A stretch of 64,000 nucleotides of DNA from Lysobacter oculi (lineage in GTDB: Bacteria > Pseudomonadota > Gammaproteobacteria > Xanthomonadales > Xanthomonadaceae), in assembly GCF_003293695.1 (NCBI RefSeq), contig NZ_CP029556.1, positions 878,001-942,000 on the forward strand, written 5' to 3'. How positions within the stretch are numbered: the stretch's first letter is position 1; each line of letters begins with the position of its first letter. Of this stretch, positions 1 through 8,551 are shown one piece after another. The translations under genes and the position numbers were made by a program. Under the pieces are notes generated by a model that did not search any database, was not told the DNA's origin, and saw nothing but the letters and a program-made list of their open reading frames with translations.

Positions 1-1904
1 GTGCCGGCGGCGTGCTGGGCCGGCTGGTCGGCAATTCGCTGCACACCCTGTTCGGACCGATGGGCAGCAACCTGTTCCTGCTGGCGCTGCTGCTGGTCTC
101 GGTGACGCTGGCCACCGGGCTGTCGTGGTTCACCGTGATGGACTGGATCGGCGCGCAGGTGATGAAGCTGCCGGACGTCTTCCGCCGCGGCCAGAAGCAG
201 GCCACGGAATGGAACGAGGCCCGCACACTGCGCGAGGAGCGCACCGAGGCCCGCAAGGTGGACACCGAACTCCGCGCCAAGCGCGAGAAGGTCAAGATCG
301 AGGCGCCGCCGCCGGCCGCCGTGGTGGTGGAGAAGAGCGAACGCGCCAAGCGCGACCAGCAGATCCCGCTGTTCATGGGCGGCGATCCCGGCAGCGTGCC
401 GCCGCTGGCCCTGCTGGATGACCCCAAGCCGCAGCCGCAGGGCTACGACGAGAAGACGCTGGAGGCGCTGAGCCGCCAGATCGAGTTCAAGCTCAAGGAT
501 TTCCGCATCGACGCCCAGGTGGTCGGCGCCTATCCGGGCCCGGTCATCACCCGCTTCGAGATCGAACCGGCGCCGGGCGTGAAGGTCAGCCAGATCTCCT
601 CGCTGGACAAGGACATCGCGCGCGGCCTGAGCGTCAAGTCGGTGCGCGTGGTCGATGTCATCCCCGGCAAATCGGTGGTCGGCCTCGAAATCCCCAATAC
701 CAGCCGCGAGATGATCTATCTCAGCGAGTTGCTGCGCTCCAAGGAATACGACAAGTCGGCCAGCCCGCTGACGCTGGCGCTGGGCAAGGACATCGCCGGC
801 CGCCCGACCGTGGCCGATCTGGCGCGGATGCCGCATCTGCTGGTCGCCGGCACCACCGGCTCCGGCAAGTCGGTGGCGGTCAACGCGATGGTGCTGTCGC
901 TGCTGTTCAAGGCCTCGGCGAAGGACGTGCGGATGCTGATGATCGACCCGAAGATGCTGGAGCTCAGCGTCTACCAGGGCATCCCGCACCTGCTGGCGCC
1001 GGTTGTCACCGACATGAAGGAGGCCGCCAACGGCCTGCGCTGGTGCGTGGCCGAAATGGAGCGCCGCTACAAGTTGATGTCGGCGGTGGGCGTGCGCAAC
1101 CTGGCCGGCTTCAACAAGAAGGTGAAGGACGCGGCGGACGCCGGCCAGCCGATCCTCGACCCGCTGTTCCGCCCCTCCGGCATGCCCGACGAAGCGCCGC
1201 TGCCGCTGGAACCCTTACCCTACATCGTCGTCTTCATCGACGAATTCGCCGACATGATGATGATCGTCGGCAAGAAGGTGGAAGAGCTGATCGCCCGCCT
1301 CGCGCAGAAGGCACGCGCGGCCGGCATCCACCTCATCCTCGCCACCCAGCGGCCTTCGGTGGATGTCATCACCGGCCTGATCAAGGCCAACATCCCGACC
1401 CGCATCGCGTTCCAGGTGTCGTCGAAGATCGACAGCCGCACCATCCTCGACCAGAGCGGCGCGGAAACGCTGCTCGGCCACGGCGACATGCTCTACATGC
1501 CGCCCGGCACCTCGATGCCCGAGCGCGTCCACGGCGCCTTCGTCAGCGACGACGAGGTGCATCGCGTGGTCGAACACCTCAAGGCCGGGGCAGGGGAGCC
1601 GGACTACATCGACGGCGTGCTGGAGGAAGTCCAGACCATGCACGACGGCAGCACGATCGGCGCGACCGGCCTGCCGGAAGCCCCGCAGGCTGGTGGCGAC
1701 GAGTCCGACCCGCTCTACGACGAGGCCGTGCGCATCGTCACCGAGACCCGGCGCGCGTCGATTTCCGGCGTGCAGCGGCGGCTCAAGATCGGCTACAACC
1801 GCGCCGCGCGGCTGGTGGAGGCGATGGAAGCCGCCGGCGTGGTCTCGCCGCCCGAGCACAACGGCGACCGCAGCGTGCTGGCCCCGCCGCCGCCGCGAGA
1901 CTGA
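1..1904 (+). CDS. ftsK: DNA translocase FtsK (5' end outside window)
   Basis: Septal DNA pump that moves chromosome ends through the closing division septum and activates XerCD recombination at dif. The reading frame is open from base 3, so the gene is cut by the window edge; 633 codons are present, against about 780 residues in close relatives. What remains is the last membrane helix (about nt 60-130), a charged linker, and the RecA-like motor with Walker A GTTGSGKS at nt 849-872 and Walker B acidic pair DE at nt 1239-1244. A winged-helix gamma domain that reads KOPS sites lies at nt 1705-1875. A GTG at 12 is in frame but is not the real start, because it sits inside the membrane domain. lolA follows, as in many gammaproteobacteria. 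Confidence 0.97.
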   Translation, partial: AGGVLGRLVGNSLHTLFGPMGSNLFLLALLLVSVTLATGLSWFTVMDWIGAQVMKLPDVFRRGQKQATEWNEARTLREERTEARKVDTELRAKREKVKIEAPPPAAVVVEKSERAKRDQQIPLFMGGDPGSVPPLALLDDPKPQPQGYDEKTLEALSRQIEFKLKDFRIDAQVVGAYPGPVITRFEIEPAPGVKVSQISSLDKDIARGLSVKSVRVVDVIPGKSVVGLEIPNTSREMIYLSELLRSKEYDKSASPLTLALGKDIAGRPTVADLARMPHLLVAGTTGSGKSVAVNAMVLSLLFKASAKDVRMLMIDPKMLELSVYQGIPHLLAPVVTDMKEAANGLRWCVAEMERRYKLMSAVGVRNLAGFNKKVKDAADAGQPILDPLFRPSGMPDEAPLPLEPLPYIVVFIDEFADMMMIVGKKVEELIARLAQKARAAGIHLILATQRPSVDVITGLIKANIPTRIAFQVSSKIDSRTILDQSGAETLLGHGDMLYMPPGTSMPERVHGAFVSDDEVHRVVEHLKAGAGEPDYIDGVLEEVQTMHDGSTIGATGLPEAPQAGGDESDPLYDEAVRIVTETRRASISGVQRRLKIGYNRAARLVEAMEAAGVVSPPEHNGDRSVLAPPPPRD

Positions 1905-1915
1905 GCCGGAAACCT

Positions 1916-1944
1916 GAACCTGCCGACGCGACATCGGCGGGTTC
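1916..1944 (+). terminator. Hairpin after ftsK
   Basis: An 11-bp stem (1916-1926 with 1934-1944, one G-T pair) closes a 7-base loop 12 bases after the ftsK stop. No run of T follows, so it may be a weak terminator or an mRNA 3'-end stabiliser. Confidence 0.4.
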
Positions 1945-2006
1945 ACATCCCCATTCATATTGATGCCGGCAGACTCGGCCCATCGAAATCCTGTGGAGTC
2001 CCCGCG

Positions 2007-2627
2007 ATGAACATCCGCCTCGGCGTCCTCGCCATCGCCCTCTCGCTGGCCAGCGGCAGCGCCTTCGCCGGCGCCCGCGACCAGCTCGACACCTTCACCA
2101 ATGGCCTGAAGACGCTGGAAGGCGGCTTCACCCAGCAGGTCTTCGACCAGAAGGGCCGGGTCAAGGAGTCGTCGTCGGGCAAGGTCTCGATGTCGGCGCC
2201 CAACCTGTTCCGCTGGCAGTACGTGAAGCCGTACCAGCAGCTGATCGTGGCCGATGGCAAGACCGTCTGGATCTACGAGCCCGACCTGCAGCAGGTCAGC
2301 AAGCGACCGCAGGGCGTGGAGGAGCAATCCAGCCCGCTCGCCGCGCTGGTGGACCGCAGCAAGCTGGACGCGCAGTTCAACGTGGCCGAAGTCGGCCAGT
2401 CCGGCGGTCTGGAATGGCTGGCGCTGACGCCCAAGACCAAGGCCGGCGCGAGCTTCGAGAACGCCAGGCTGGGCTTCGGCCAGCGCGGCCTGGCCAAGAT
2501 CGTGATCACCGATGGTCTGGGCCAGCGCACCGAGATGAACTTCGGCACCTGGACCCGCAACGGACGCCTGCCGGCGTCCAATTTCCGCTTCAGCCCGCCC
2601 AAGGGCGTGGACGTGATCGGGCAGTAA
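2007..2627 (+). CDS. lolA: Outer-membrane lipoprotein carrier protein LolA
   Basis: Periplasmic chaperone that takes lipoproteins released by the LolCDE transporter and hands them to LolB at the outer membrane. The 206-residue product is close to the 203 of E. coli LolA. A signal peptide with a small-residue cut site (about A22-A24) is followed by the usual start of the fold, with the LEGGFTQQVFDQKG segment and the later FRWQYVKPYQQLIVADGKT strand pair. The start is ATG preceded by GTGGAG. The position between ftsK and rarA is the conserved gammaproteobacterial order and supports the call. It is followed by a good terminator, so it probably does not co-transcribe with the next gene. Confidence 0.96.
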   Translation: MNIRLGVLAIALSLASGSAFAGARDQLDTFTNGLKTLEGGFTQQVFDQKGRVKESSSGKVSMSAPNLFRWQYVKPYQQLIVADGKTVWIYEPDLQQVSKRPQGVEEQSSPLAALVDRSKLDAQFNVAEVGQSGGLEWLALTPKTKAGASFENARLGFGQRGLAKIVITDGLGQRTEMNFGTWTRNGRLPASNFRFSPPKGVDVIGQ

Positions 2628-2647
2628 TCCGACAGTCAAAGCAGATG

Positions 2648-2682
2648 AACAGGGAGGCGGCTTCGGTCGCCTTTCCTGTTTT
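2648..2682 (+). terminator. Rho-independent terminator of lolA
   Basis: Inverted repeat: AACAGG pairs with CCTGTT and, inside it, AGGCG with CGCCT, around a TTCG-containing loop; TTTT follows the stem. Confidence 0.75.
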
Positions 2683-2748
2683 CGAACGGTTCAGCGCCAT
2701 GGCGTCGCGCTCACGGAAGCTCCACGGCGGCGTGGCGAGACTAGCCCC

Positions 2749-3501
2749 ATGCACACGCGATCCATCCTGCTGCTGTCCACCCTGATCACCTGCGTCACGG
2801 CCTATGTGGGCCATGCCGATGCCGGCGGGCTGGGGCAGGGTGCGCCGCGACCGGCCGTCATCGAGGCCAAGCCCATCCGCGACGTCGCCCAGCCGATGTC
2901 ACGCGCCGAAGGCCGCGAAGCCGCCGATGCCGCCGTGGCAGGCGCGCTGGTCGGGCTCACCAACGAGCAGTTCAAGGGTGAACGCATCGAACTCAACCTC
3001 AATACGGTGGACATGCGTGCGGTCAGCCCGCGCGACCGCGAAGTCAGCGGCACCGGGCAGATGAAGATCGGCAACGACACCGACTGGCTGCCGTTCCGCT
3101 ACCGCGCGCTGTACGACACCGAGACGCAGACCGCCGCCGGCCCGGCGATCACGCTGGGCAGCAGCGAGGCGGGTGGGGTGGAGGTCGGGGTGACCGATGC
3201 AGCATCGACCGCACTGGCCAGCGCGGCCAGCGCGCAGATGCGTGGCGAATTCCCGGACCAGAAGGTGACGCTGGACATGTCGAAGATCCAGCGCCAGAAA
3301 TCCGGGCGCTATGAACGTTTCATCGCCCTGGGTGACGTGCGCTTCGACCGCGACCCGGCGACCAAGGCGGCCATCGAAGGCCTGTACGACCCGGCCCGCA
3401 AGCGCTGGCTGCGGGTGAGCTACGAACTGGGCGACACCGCCGGCTGGAAATTCCACGACGGCACCGCCGCCGTCGCCGTGCCGGCCGCCGCCAAACGCTG
3501 A
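2749..3501 (+). CDS. Secreted protein of unknown function
   Basis: I do not recognise the family. The 250-residue product starts with a signal peptide (MHTRSILLLSTLITCVTAYVG, likely cut near residue 25), so it is exported. The mature part is rich in Ala, Asp and Arg, has no cysteine and no membrane segment. Its middle alternates short polar and hydrophobic stretches (RIELNLNTVDMRAVSPRDRE, WLPFRYRALYDTET), which suggests beta structure. It stands alone: a terminator precedes it and rarA begins 68 bases later. A periplasmic binding or envelope role is only a guess from the export signal. Confidence 0.75.
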   Translation: MHTRSILLLSTLITCVTAYVGHADAGGLGQGAPRPAVIEAKPIRDVAQPMSRAEGREAADAAVAGALVGLTNEQFKGERIELNLNTVDMRAVSPRDREVSGTGQMKIGNDTDWLPFRYRALYDTETQTAAGPAITLGSSEAGGVEVGVTDAASTALASAASAQMRGEFPDQKVTLDMSKIQRQKSGRYERFIALGDVRFDRDPATKAAIEGLYDPARKRWLRVSYELGDTAGWKFHDGTAAVAVPAAAKR

Positions 3502-3569
3502 GCGCGGGCTGTCGCCGCACCATCGCATCCCCGATACTGGGCGCATGCCGACCGCATCGATCCATTTCC

Positions 3570-4949
3570 GTGGCTGATCGCCGCCCGCCGATGACCCGCC
3601 CGTCCATGACCACAGGCGACCTGCTGGCCGGCGACACGGCGGACATGCGCCCGCTCGCCGAGCGCATGCGCCCGCGCACGCTGGACGAAGTGGTGGGGCA
3701 GGCGCGCCTGCTGGGGCCGGGCAGTGCGCTGCGCCGGGCCATCGAAACGGGGCGCGTGCATTCGATGATCCTGTGGGGCCCGCCCGGCTGCGGCAAGACC
3801 ACGCTAGCGCTGCTGCTGGCGCAGTACGCCGAGGCCGAATTCATCGCCATTTCCGCGGTCATGTCCGGCCTGCCGGAAGTGCGCAAGGTGCTGGCGGAGG
3901 CCGAGCAGCGCTTCCACGCCGGCATCCGCACCGTGCTGTTCGTGGACGAGGTGCATCGCTTCAACAAGGTGCAGCAGGACGCCTTCCTGCCGCATATCGA
4001 GCGCGGCACGATCATCTTCGTCGGCGCGACCACCGAAAACCCCTCGTTCGAACTCAATTCCGCGCTGCTGTCGCGCTGCCGCGTGCATGTGCTGGAGGCG
4101 GTTTCGGCGGACGACATCGCCACCACGCTCAAACGCGCGCTGGCTGACGAAGAACGCGGGCTCGGCGGACGCGGCATCGACATCGCCGATGCGGACCTGC
4201 AGGCGATCGCCGGCGCCGCCGATGGCGACGTGCGACGCGCCCTCACCCTGCTGGAAATCGCCGCCGAACTGGTGGGCGAGGGCGGCGAGGGAGCGCCACG
4301 CTCTGTGGGCACCGAGCTCATCGAACAGGTGCTGGCCGACCGCACCCGCCGCTTCGACAAGGGCGGCGAGCAGTTCTACGACCAGATCAGCGCCCTGCAC
4401 AAATCCGTGCGCAGTTCCAACCCGGACGCGGCGCTGTACTGGTTCGCGCGGATGATTGATGGCGGCTGCGACCCGGTCTACCTGGCGCGGCGGCTGACGC
4501 GGATGGCGGTCGAAGACATCGGCCTGGCCGACCCACGCGCGTTGGCGATGGCCACCGAAGCCTGGGACGCCTACGACCGCCTGGGCTCACCCGAAGGCGA
4601 ACTGGCGCTGGCGCAGGTGGTGATCTATCTGGCCAGCACGGCGAAATCCAACGCCGCCTACATGGCTTGGAACAACGCCCGCCACGACGTGCGCGAATAC
4701 GGCACCCAGCCGGTGCCGATGCACATCCGCAATGCGCCGACCAAGCTCATGAAGGGCCTCGGCTACGGCAAGGGCTATCAATACGACCATGACGCCGAAG
4801 GTGGTGTGGCGCTGGACCAGACCGGATTCCCGGACGAGATGGGCGAACGCGTCTATTACCAGCCGGTCCCGCGCGGCATGGAGATCAAGCTGAAAGACAA
4901 GCTGGATGCCTTGCGGGCGGCCCGGAAAGCCGCTCAGAGCGAGGGCTGA
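3570..4949 (+). CDS. rarA: Replication-associated recombination protein A (RarA/MgsA, AAA+ ATPase)
   Basis: Clamp-loader-like AAA+ ATPase that acts at stalled replication forks. Walker A GPPGCGKT (residues 70-77 from the first start), the DEVHRFNKVQQDAFLP segment with Walker B, sensor 1 (GATTENPSFELNSALLSRC) and the C-terminal tetramerisation and MgsA domains (HKSVRSSNPDAALYW, AYMAWNNARHDVREYG) are all present; 459 residues fits the family. The start is uncertain: GTG at 3570, ATG at 3591 and ATG at 3606 are in frame, none has a strong ribosome site, and the conserved region begins only at residue 28 (RPLAERMRP). Confidence 0.95.
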   Translation: MADRRPPMTRPSMTTGDLLAGDTADMRPLAERMRPRTLDEVVGQARLLGPGSALRRAIETGRVHSMILWGPPGCGKTTLALLLAQYAEAEFIAISAVMSGLPEVRKVLAEAEQRFHAGIRTVLFVDEVHRFNKVQQDAFLPHIERGTIIFVGATTENPSFELNSALLSRCRVHVLEAVSADDIATTLKRALADEERGLGGRGIDIADADLQAIAGAADGDVRRALTLLEIAAELVGEGGEGAPRSVGTELIEQVLADRTRRFDKGGEQFYDQISALHKSVRSSNPDAALYWFARMIDGGCDPVYLARRLTRMAVEDIGLADPRALAMATEAWDAYDRLGSPEGELALAQVVIYLASTAKSNAAYMAWNNARHDVREYGTQPVPMHIRNAPTKLMKGLGYGKGYQYDHDAEGGVALDQTGFPDEMGERVYYQPVPRGMEIKLKDKLDALRAARKAAQSEG

Positions 4950-4989
4950 GGCGGCTTAGGGGATATCGCCTGCCACATCCTTAACTTCG

Positions 4990-5005
4990 CATAATGTTTA
5001 TTATG
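4990..5005. promoter_or_regulatory. AT-rich dyad upstream of copA, candidate operator
   Basis: CATAAT and ATTATG form a perfect 6-bp inverted repeat around GTTT, 37 bases before the copA ATG. It lies in an AT-rich patch (about 4978-5015) that stands out in very GC-rich DNA and could hold the promoter. It does not match a CueR operator or a CopR cop box that I know of. Confidence 0.4.
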
Positions 5006-5042
5006 TTATTTGATGGAGAATGCGGCTTAGTAGAATGTCGCC

Positions 5043-6845
5043 ATGACCGAGCCTTTCGATCCCTCCCGCCGCCGTTTCGTCGCCGGCACGGCCATGGCTG
5101 GCGCGTTGCTGCCGATCCAGGCCCACGCCTGGGGCCGAAGCCGCCTCGACCATCTTCACGTCCAGTCGATGGCCTCGCTCACCGGCGACCATTTCGAACT
5201 CGCGGTCGGCGAAACCACGGTCAATTTCACCGGCCGGCCCGCACGCGCCCGCACCGTCAACGGCAGCCTGCCGGGCCCGACGCTGTATTGGCGCGAAGGC
5301 GACACTGTCGAGTTGCGCGTCCGCAATACGCTGGCCGAAGACACCTCGATCCACTGGCACGGCATCCTGCTGCCGGCCAACATGGACGGCGTGCCGGGTT
5401 TCAGCTTCCACGGCATCGCGCCCGGCGAATCCTGGCTGTACCGCTTCACGCTGCGTCAGGCCGGCACCTACTGGTACCACGCGCACTCGTCGATGCAGGA
5501 AGCGATGGGCGTCTACGGCGCCATCGTCATCGAACCGCGAGGCGGTGAGCCGGTCCACGCCGACCGCGACCACGTCATCGTGCTGTCGGACTGGAGCGAC
5601 GACGACCCGCACGCCATCCAGCGCAAGCTGAAGATCATGGGCCATTACTACAACCAGAACCTGCGCACGGTCGGCGACTTCCTGCGCGATTCCGGGCGCG
5701 ATGGCCTGCGTGCCGCGCTGAAGGATCGTGGCGCCTGGGGCCGGATGCGGATGAGTCCGACCGATCTGGCCGATGTGAGCGCGCCCACCTACACCTATCT
5801 CGCCAACGGCAGCACGCCCGCGGGCAACTGGACGGCGCTGTTCAAGCGTGGCGAGAAAGTCCGCCTGCGCTTCATCAACGCCTCGGCGATGACTTTTTTC
5901 GATGTGCGGATTCCCGGCCTAAAGATGACCGTGGTCGCCGCCGATGGCCAGCCGGTCGAACCGGTCACCATCGACGAATTCCGAATCGGTGTGGCGGAAA
6001 CCTACGACGTCATCGTGCAACCGGACGAGCAGCCCTACACCGTCTTCGCGCAATCGATGGACCGTTCCGGCTATGCACGCGCCACGTTGTCGCCCGCCCC
6101 CGGCCTTGAAGCGCCGGTGCCTGCACTGGATGCACGCCCGCTGCTGACGATGGCCGACATGGGCCACGGCGCGATGGCGACCGGCGAAATGAGCTGCGGT
6201 GCGTCGATGCAGAAACCCGCCGCAACCGAGATGAAATGTGGCGCCGGCATGTGCGGCGCATCGATGCGCCAGGCATCGCCGCCGCCAAAGGATGCGCATG
6301 CCGGCCACGGCGGCATGGCGATGATCGCCCACCCCGCCAGCGAAAACGGCAACCCCGACGTCGACATGCAGACGATGACGCCTTCGCGCGCCCTCGACGA
6401 TCCGGGCATCGGCCTGCGCGGCAACGGCCGTCGCGTGCTGACGTACGGCGACCTGAAATCCGCCTTCCCGCAACCCGATCCACGCACGCCCTGCCGCGAC
6501 ATCGAACTCCATCTCACCGGCAACATGGAGCGCTATGTCTGGGGCTTCGATGGCATCCCGTTCTCCAAGGCGCCGCCGATCCGCCTCAACTACGGCGAGC
6601 GCGTGCGCGTGGTGCTGGTCAACGACACCATGATGGAACACCCCATCCACCTGCACGGCATGTGGAGCGATCTGGAGAATGCCGACGGTGCGTTCCAGGT
6701 CCGCAAGCACACCGTCAGCGTGCCGCCCGGCCACGTGCGCAGTTTCCGCGTCACCGCCGATGCCTTGGGACGCTGGGCCTTCCACTGCCACATGCTTTTG
6801 CACATGGAAATGGGCATGTTCCGCGAAGTGCGGGTGGAGGCATGA
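5043..6845 (+). CDS. copA: Copper-resistance multicopper oxidase CopA (Tat-exported)
   Basis: Periplasmic multicopper oxidase of the PcoA/CopA type, thought to oxidise Cu(I) and bind copper. A Tat signal is visible (SRRRFVAG near residues 8-15, cut after QAHA). The copper ligands are in the usual places: HWHG and HAHSS in the first cupredoxin domain, HPIHLHG and HCHMLLHMEMGM near the C-terminus (about residue 581 on), the latter with the His-Cys-His of types 1 and 3 copper. Residues about 370-433 form a Met-, Cys- and His-rich insert with three copies of a CGA(S/G)M motif. Length 600 matches the family. Its stop overlaps the copB start, so the two are translationally coupled. No copL-like leader gene or copRS pair is present next to it. 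Confidence 0.96.
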   Translation: MTEPFDPSRRRFVAGTAMAGALLPIQAHAWGRSRLDHLHVQSMASLTGDHFELAVGETTVNFTGRPARARTVNGSLPGPTLYWREGDTVELRVRNTLAEDTSIHWHGILLPANMDGVPGFSFHGIAPGESWLYRFTLRQAGTYWYHAHSSMQEAMGVYGAIVIEPRGGEPVHADRDHVIVLSDWSDDDPHAIQRKLKIMGHYYNQNLRTVGDFLRDSGRDGLRAALKDRGAWGRMRMSPTDLADVSAPTYTYLANGSTPAGNWTALFKRGEKVRLRFINASAMTFFDVRIPGLKMTVVAADGQPVEPVTIDEFRIGVAETYDVIVQPDEQPYTVFAQSMDRSGYARATLSPAPGLEAPVPALDARPLLTMADMGHGAMATGEMSCGASMQKPAATEMKCGAGMCGASMRQASPPPKDAHAGHGGMAMIAHPASENGNPDVDMQTMTPSRALDDPGIGLRGNGRRVLTYGDLKSAFPQPDPRTPCRDIELHLTGNMERYVWGFDGIPFSKAPPIRLNYGERVRVVLVNDTMMEHPIHLHGMWSDLENADGAFQVRKHTVSVPPGHVRSFRVTADALGRWAFHCHMLLHMEMGMFREVRVEA

Positions 6846-7705
6846 GGATGCGGCTTCTCCCCTTCCCCATCGCCTGCCTGTTGACCGCGTCACCCGCATT
6901 CGCGCAGCACGCCGGGCACGATCACGGCCAGCATCCGCCGATGGCGATGCCGGCCCCGACGCCCTCGGAAGCACCGGCTAAAACCGCCCTCCCCGACTTC
7001 ATCCCACCGCCTACGCCGGAAGAGATCACCGCCGCCTTCCCCGACCTGCATGGCATGGACATGTCCAGTCACATGCGCGAAGACCCGTGGCTGACGCATC
7101 TGCGCGTGGATCGGCTGGAACGCAGCCTGGGCAGCGACGCGGCCACCGGCTGGGAGATGCACGCATGGACCGGCAGGACGCGCGACCGGCTGGAATTCAA
7201 GACCGAAGGCGAGCGTGACGCCCACGGCAGTCACGGCCACATGGAACTCGCGTGGAGCCATGCCACCGGCCCGTGGTGGAACCGCACCCTCGGTGTCCGC
7301 CGCGACTTTGGCGGCGGCCTGCAACGCGACTGGCTCGGTGTCGGCGTGCACGGTCATGCGCCCTACAAGTTCGATGTCGAAGCGGCGGCATTCGTCGGCT
7401 CTTCCGGCCGCGCGATGCTCGAAGGCCATGCCGGCTACGACGTGCTGCTGACCAACCGCCTGGTGCTGCGCCCGCAAGCCGGCCTGACCGTGCATGCACG
7501 CGACGACATCGGGATGGGCATCGGACGCGGCGTGTCCGAGTTCGAAAGTGGCCTGCGCCTGCGATACGAAATCCGCCGCGAGTTCGCGCCCTACATCGGC
7601 TGGCGCTACCAGCGTGCGTTCGGCCGCACCGCCGACATCCGCGAAGCCCATGGCGATGCGCCTTCCGGCCACGAATGGGTGGCGGGCGTGCGCTTCTGGT
7701 TCTAG
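6842..7705 (+). CDS. copB: Copper-resistance outer-membrane protein CopB
   Basis: Outer-membrane partner of CopA in copper sequestration or export. The start is ATG 6842, overlapping the copA stop (ATGA); a second ATG at 6848 is possible. The product is 287 residues: signal peptide (cut near AFA-Q), a His/Met-rich mature N-terminus (HAGHDHGQHPPMAMP) suited to copper binding, a Pro-rich stretch, then the CopB domain. That domain is a series of amphipathic strands (LEFKTEGE, MELAWSHA, NRLVLRPQAGL, LRLRYEIRREF) ending in the strand WVAGVRFWF with a terminal Phe, as expected of an outer-membrane barrel. The open frame runs on upstream within copA, but only as an out-of-frame shadow. Confidence 0.94.
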   Translation: MRMRLLPFPIACLLTASPAFAQHAGHDHGQHPPMAMPAPTPSEAPAKTALPDFIPPPTPEEITAAFPDLHGMDMSSHMREDPWLTHLRVDRLERSLGSDAATGWEMHAWTGRTRDRLEFKTEGERDAHGSHGHMELAWSHATGPWWNRTLGVRRDFGGGLQRDWLGVGVHGHAPYKFDVEAAAFVGSSGRAMLEGHAGYDVLLTNRLVLRPQAGLTVHARDDIGMGIGRGVSEFESGLRLRYEIRREFAPYIGWRYQRAFGRTADIREAHGDAPSGHEWVAGVRFWF

Positions 7706-7726
7706 TGCGTGCGCCCTGCTTCGGGC

Positions 7727-7755
7727 AAAAAAGAAGGGCTCCGTTGCCGGAGCCC
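7727..7755 (-). terminator. Rho-independent terminator of the tRNA operon
   Basis: A 7-bp stem (GGGCTCC 7736-7742 with GGAGCCC 7749-7755) is followed, reading leftward, by a T-rich run (complement of 7727-7735). The run lies on the minus-strand side only, so this ends the tRNA transcript rather than copB. Confidence 0.85.
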
Positions 7756-7773
7756 TCGAAACACTCTAAAAGT

Positions 7774-7849
7774 TGGCGTCCCCACGGGGATTCGAACCCC
7801 GGTCGCTACCGTGAAAGGGTAATGTCCTAGGCCTCTAGACGATGGGGAC
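7774..7849 (-). tRNA. tRNA-Glu (anticodon TTC)
   Basis: The 76-nt cloverleaf reads GTCCCCATCGTCTAGAGG at its 5' end, has anticodon loop CTTTCAC (TTC), T arm GGGGTTCGAATCCCC and an encoded 3' CCA. The acceptor GTCCCC pairs with GGGGAC. It is transcribed leftward, 44 bases after tRNA-Ala, from the same promoter. Confidence 0.98.
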
Positions 7850-7893
7850 ACGCTGAAACTTGTTGCCCTGAATCCCGCCGCCTTTGCGGAATT

Positions 7894-7969
7894 TGGTGGA
7901 GCCAGGCGGGATCGAACCGCCGACCTCCTGCATGCCATGCAGGCGCTCTCCCAGCTGAGCTATGGCCCC
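7894..7969 (-). tRNA. tRNA-Ala (anticodon GGC)
   Basis: The 76-nt cloverleaf starts GGGGCCATAGCTCAGCTGGG, has anticodon stem CCTGC/GCAGG with loop ATGGCAT (anticodon GGC), T arm GGCGGTTCGATCCCGCC and an encoded CCA. It is the first gene of a two-tRNA transcript. Confidence 0.98.
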
Positions 7970-7987
7970 ACGGGCTGGAAGCGCGAA

Positions 7988-8016
7988 ATATTAGTGTCGA
8001 ATCCCGGCAACGTCAA
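7988..8016 (-). promoter_or_regulatory. Sigma-70 promoter of the tRNA-Ala/tRNA-Glu operon
   Basis: On the minus strand TTGACG (complement of 8011-8016) and TAATAT (complement of 7988-7993) are separated by exactly 17 bp, and the tRNA 5' end is 18 bases beyond the -10 box. A strong consensus match. Confidence 0.85.
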
Positions 8017-8034
8017 CACTTTCGAAACAAAAAG

Positions 8035-8511
8035 TCACACGCATGTCTCGCGTGCCGGGGCCAGCGTCGCCATGCCGTGGCCCTGCCCCGCCAGGAAGTC
8101 CAGCCACTTGCCGAGGAAGGTGTTCATCTGCAACCGGTGGCTGACCAGTTCTGCGGGCGGCGGGTACATGCCGATGACGTCCTGCCAGCGCCGCCCCACG
8201 TAGCAATGCGTGGCCTCGGCCTGGCGCGCATCGCGGTACAGGCGGATGTGGGCGGAAGGATCCGGCTCGCCGGTCACCGGGTCGCGCACGTCGTAGGTCA
8301 GGCGCAGTTCGGTGGTGAACTTGTGCTGCTCGATGACCTCCAGCCGCACCACCAGACCGGAACTCGCGCACGAAACGTACTGGCCGACCGGCAACCGTCC
8401 CGGCGCGAACATCCGTTCCAGCTTGCGGTGGTTCTCGGCATACAGGCCCATCAGCCAGCCGAAGCGGCTCAGCTGGGGCAGGCGCGTGACCGGGGCCAGA
8501 ACGGTGCTCAT
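8035..8511 (-). CDS. DUF1249 family protein (YqiB-like)
   Basis: Cytoplasmic 158-residue protein of unknown function that matches the DUF1249/YqiB pattern: an N-terminal YAENHRKLERMF segment, the LEVIEQHKFTTELRLTYDV strands, the ARQAEATHCYVGRRW core and a C-terminal MNTFLGKWLDFLAGQGHGMA helix. No signal peptide, membrane segment or metal motif is visible. It is the gene after ppsR on the same strand (40-base gap) and may share its transcript. In enterobacteria yqiB sits near nudF and cpdA, neither of which is here. Confidence 0.85.
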   Translation of the reverse strand: MSTVLAPVTRLPQLSRFGWLMGLYAENHRKLERMFAPGRLPVGQYVSCASSGLVVRLEVIEQHKFTTELRLTYDVRDPVTGEPDPSAHIRLYRDARQAEATHCYVGRRWQDVIGMYPPPAELVSHRLQMNTFLGKWLDFLAGQGHGMATLAPARETCV

Positions 8512-8551
8512 GGCCCGATCCTACAGCCTGACCGCGCGGCCGGTAAGCGCC

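Noticed and set aside
6236..6841. Apparent N-terminal extension of CopB, as if fused to CopA
   Set aside because: It is the out-of-frame copA sequence; a signal peptide and an ATGA overlap place the true start at 6842.
7736..7755. Terminator for copB on the plus strand
   Set aside because: No T run follows on the plus strand; the run is on the tRNA side.
7774..7969. tRNA genes as an integration site for a mobile element
   Set aside because: No integrase, no repeated tRNA 3' end and only housekeeping genes around.
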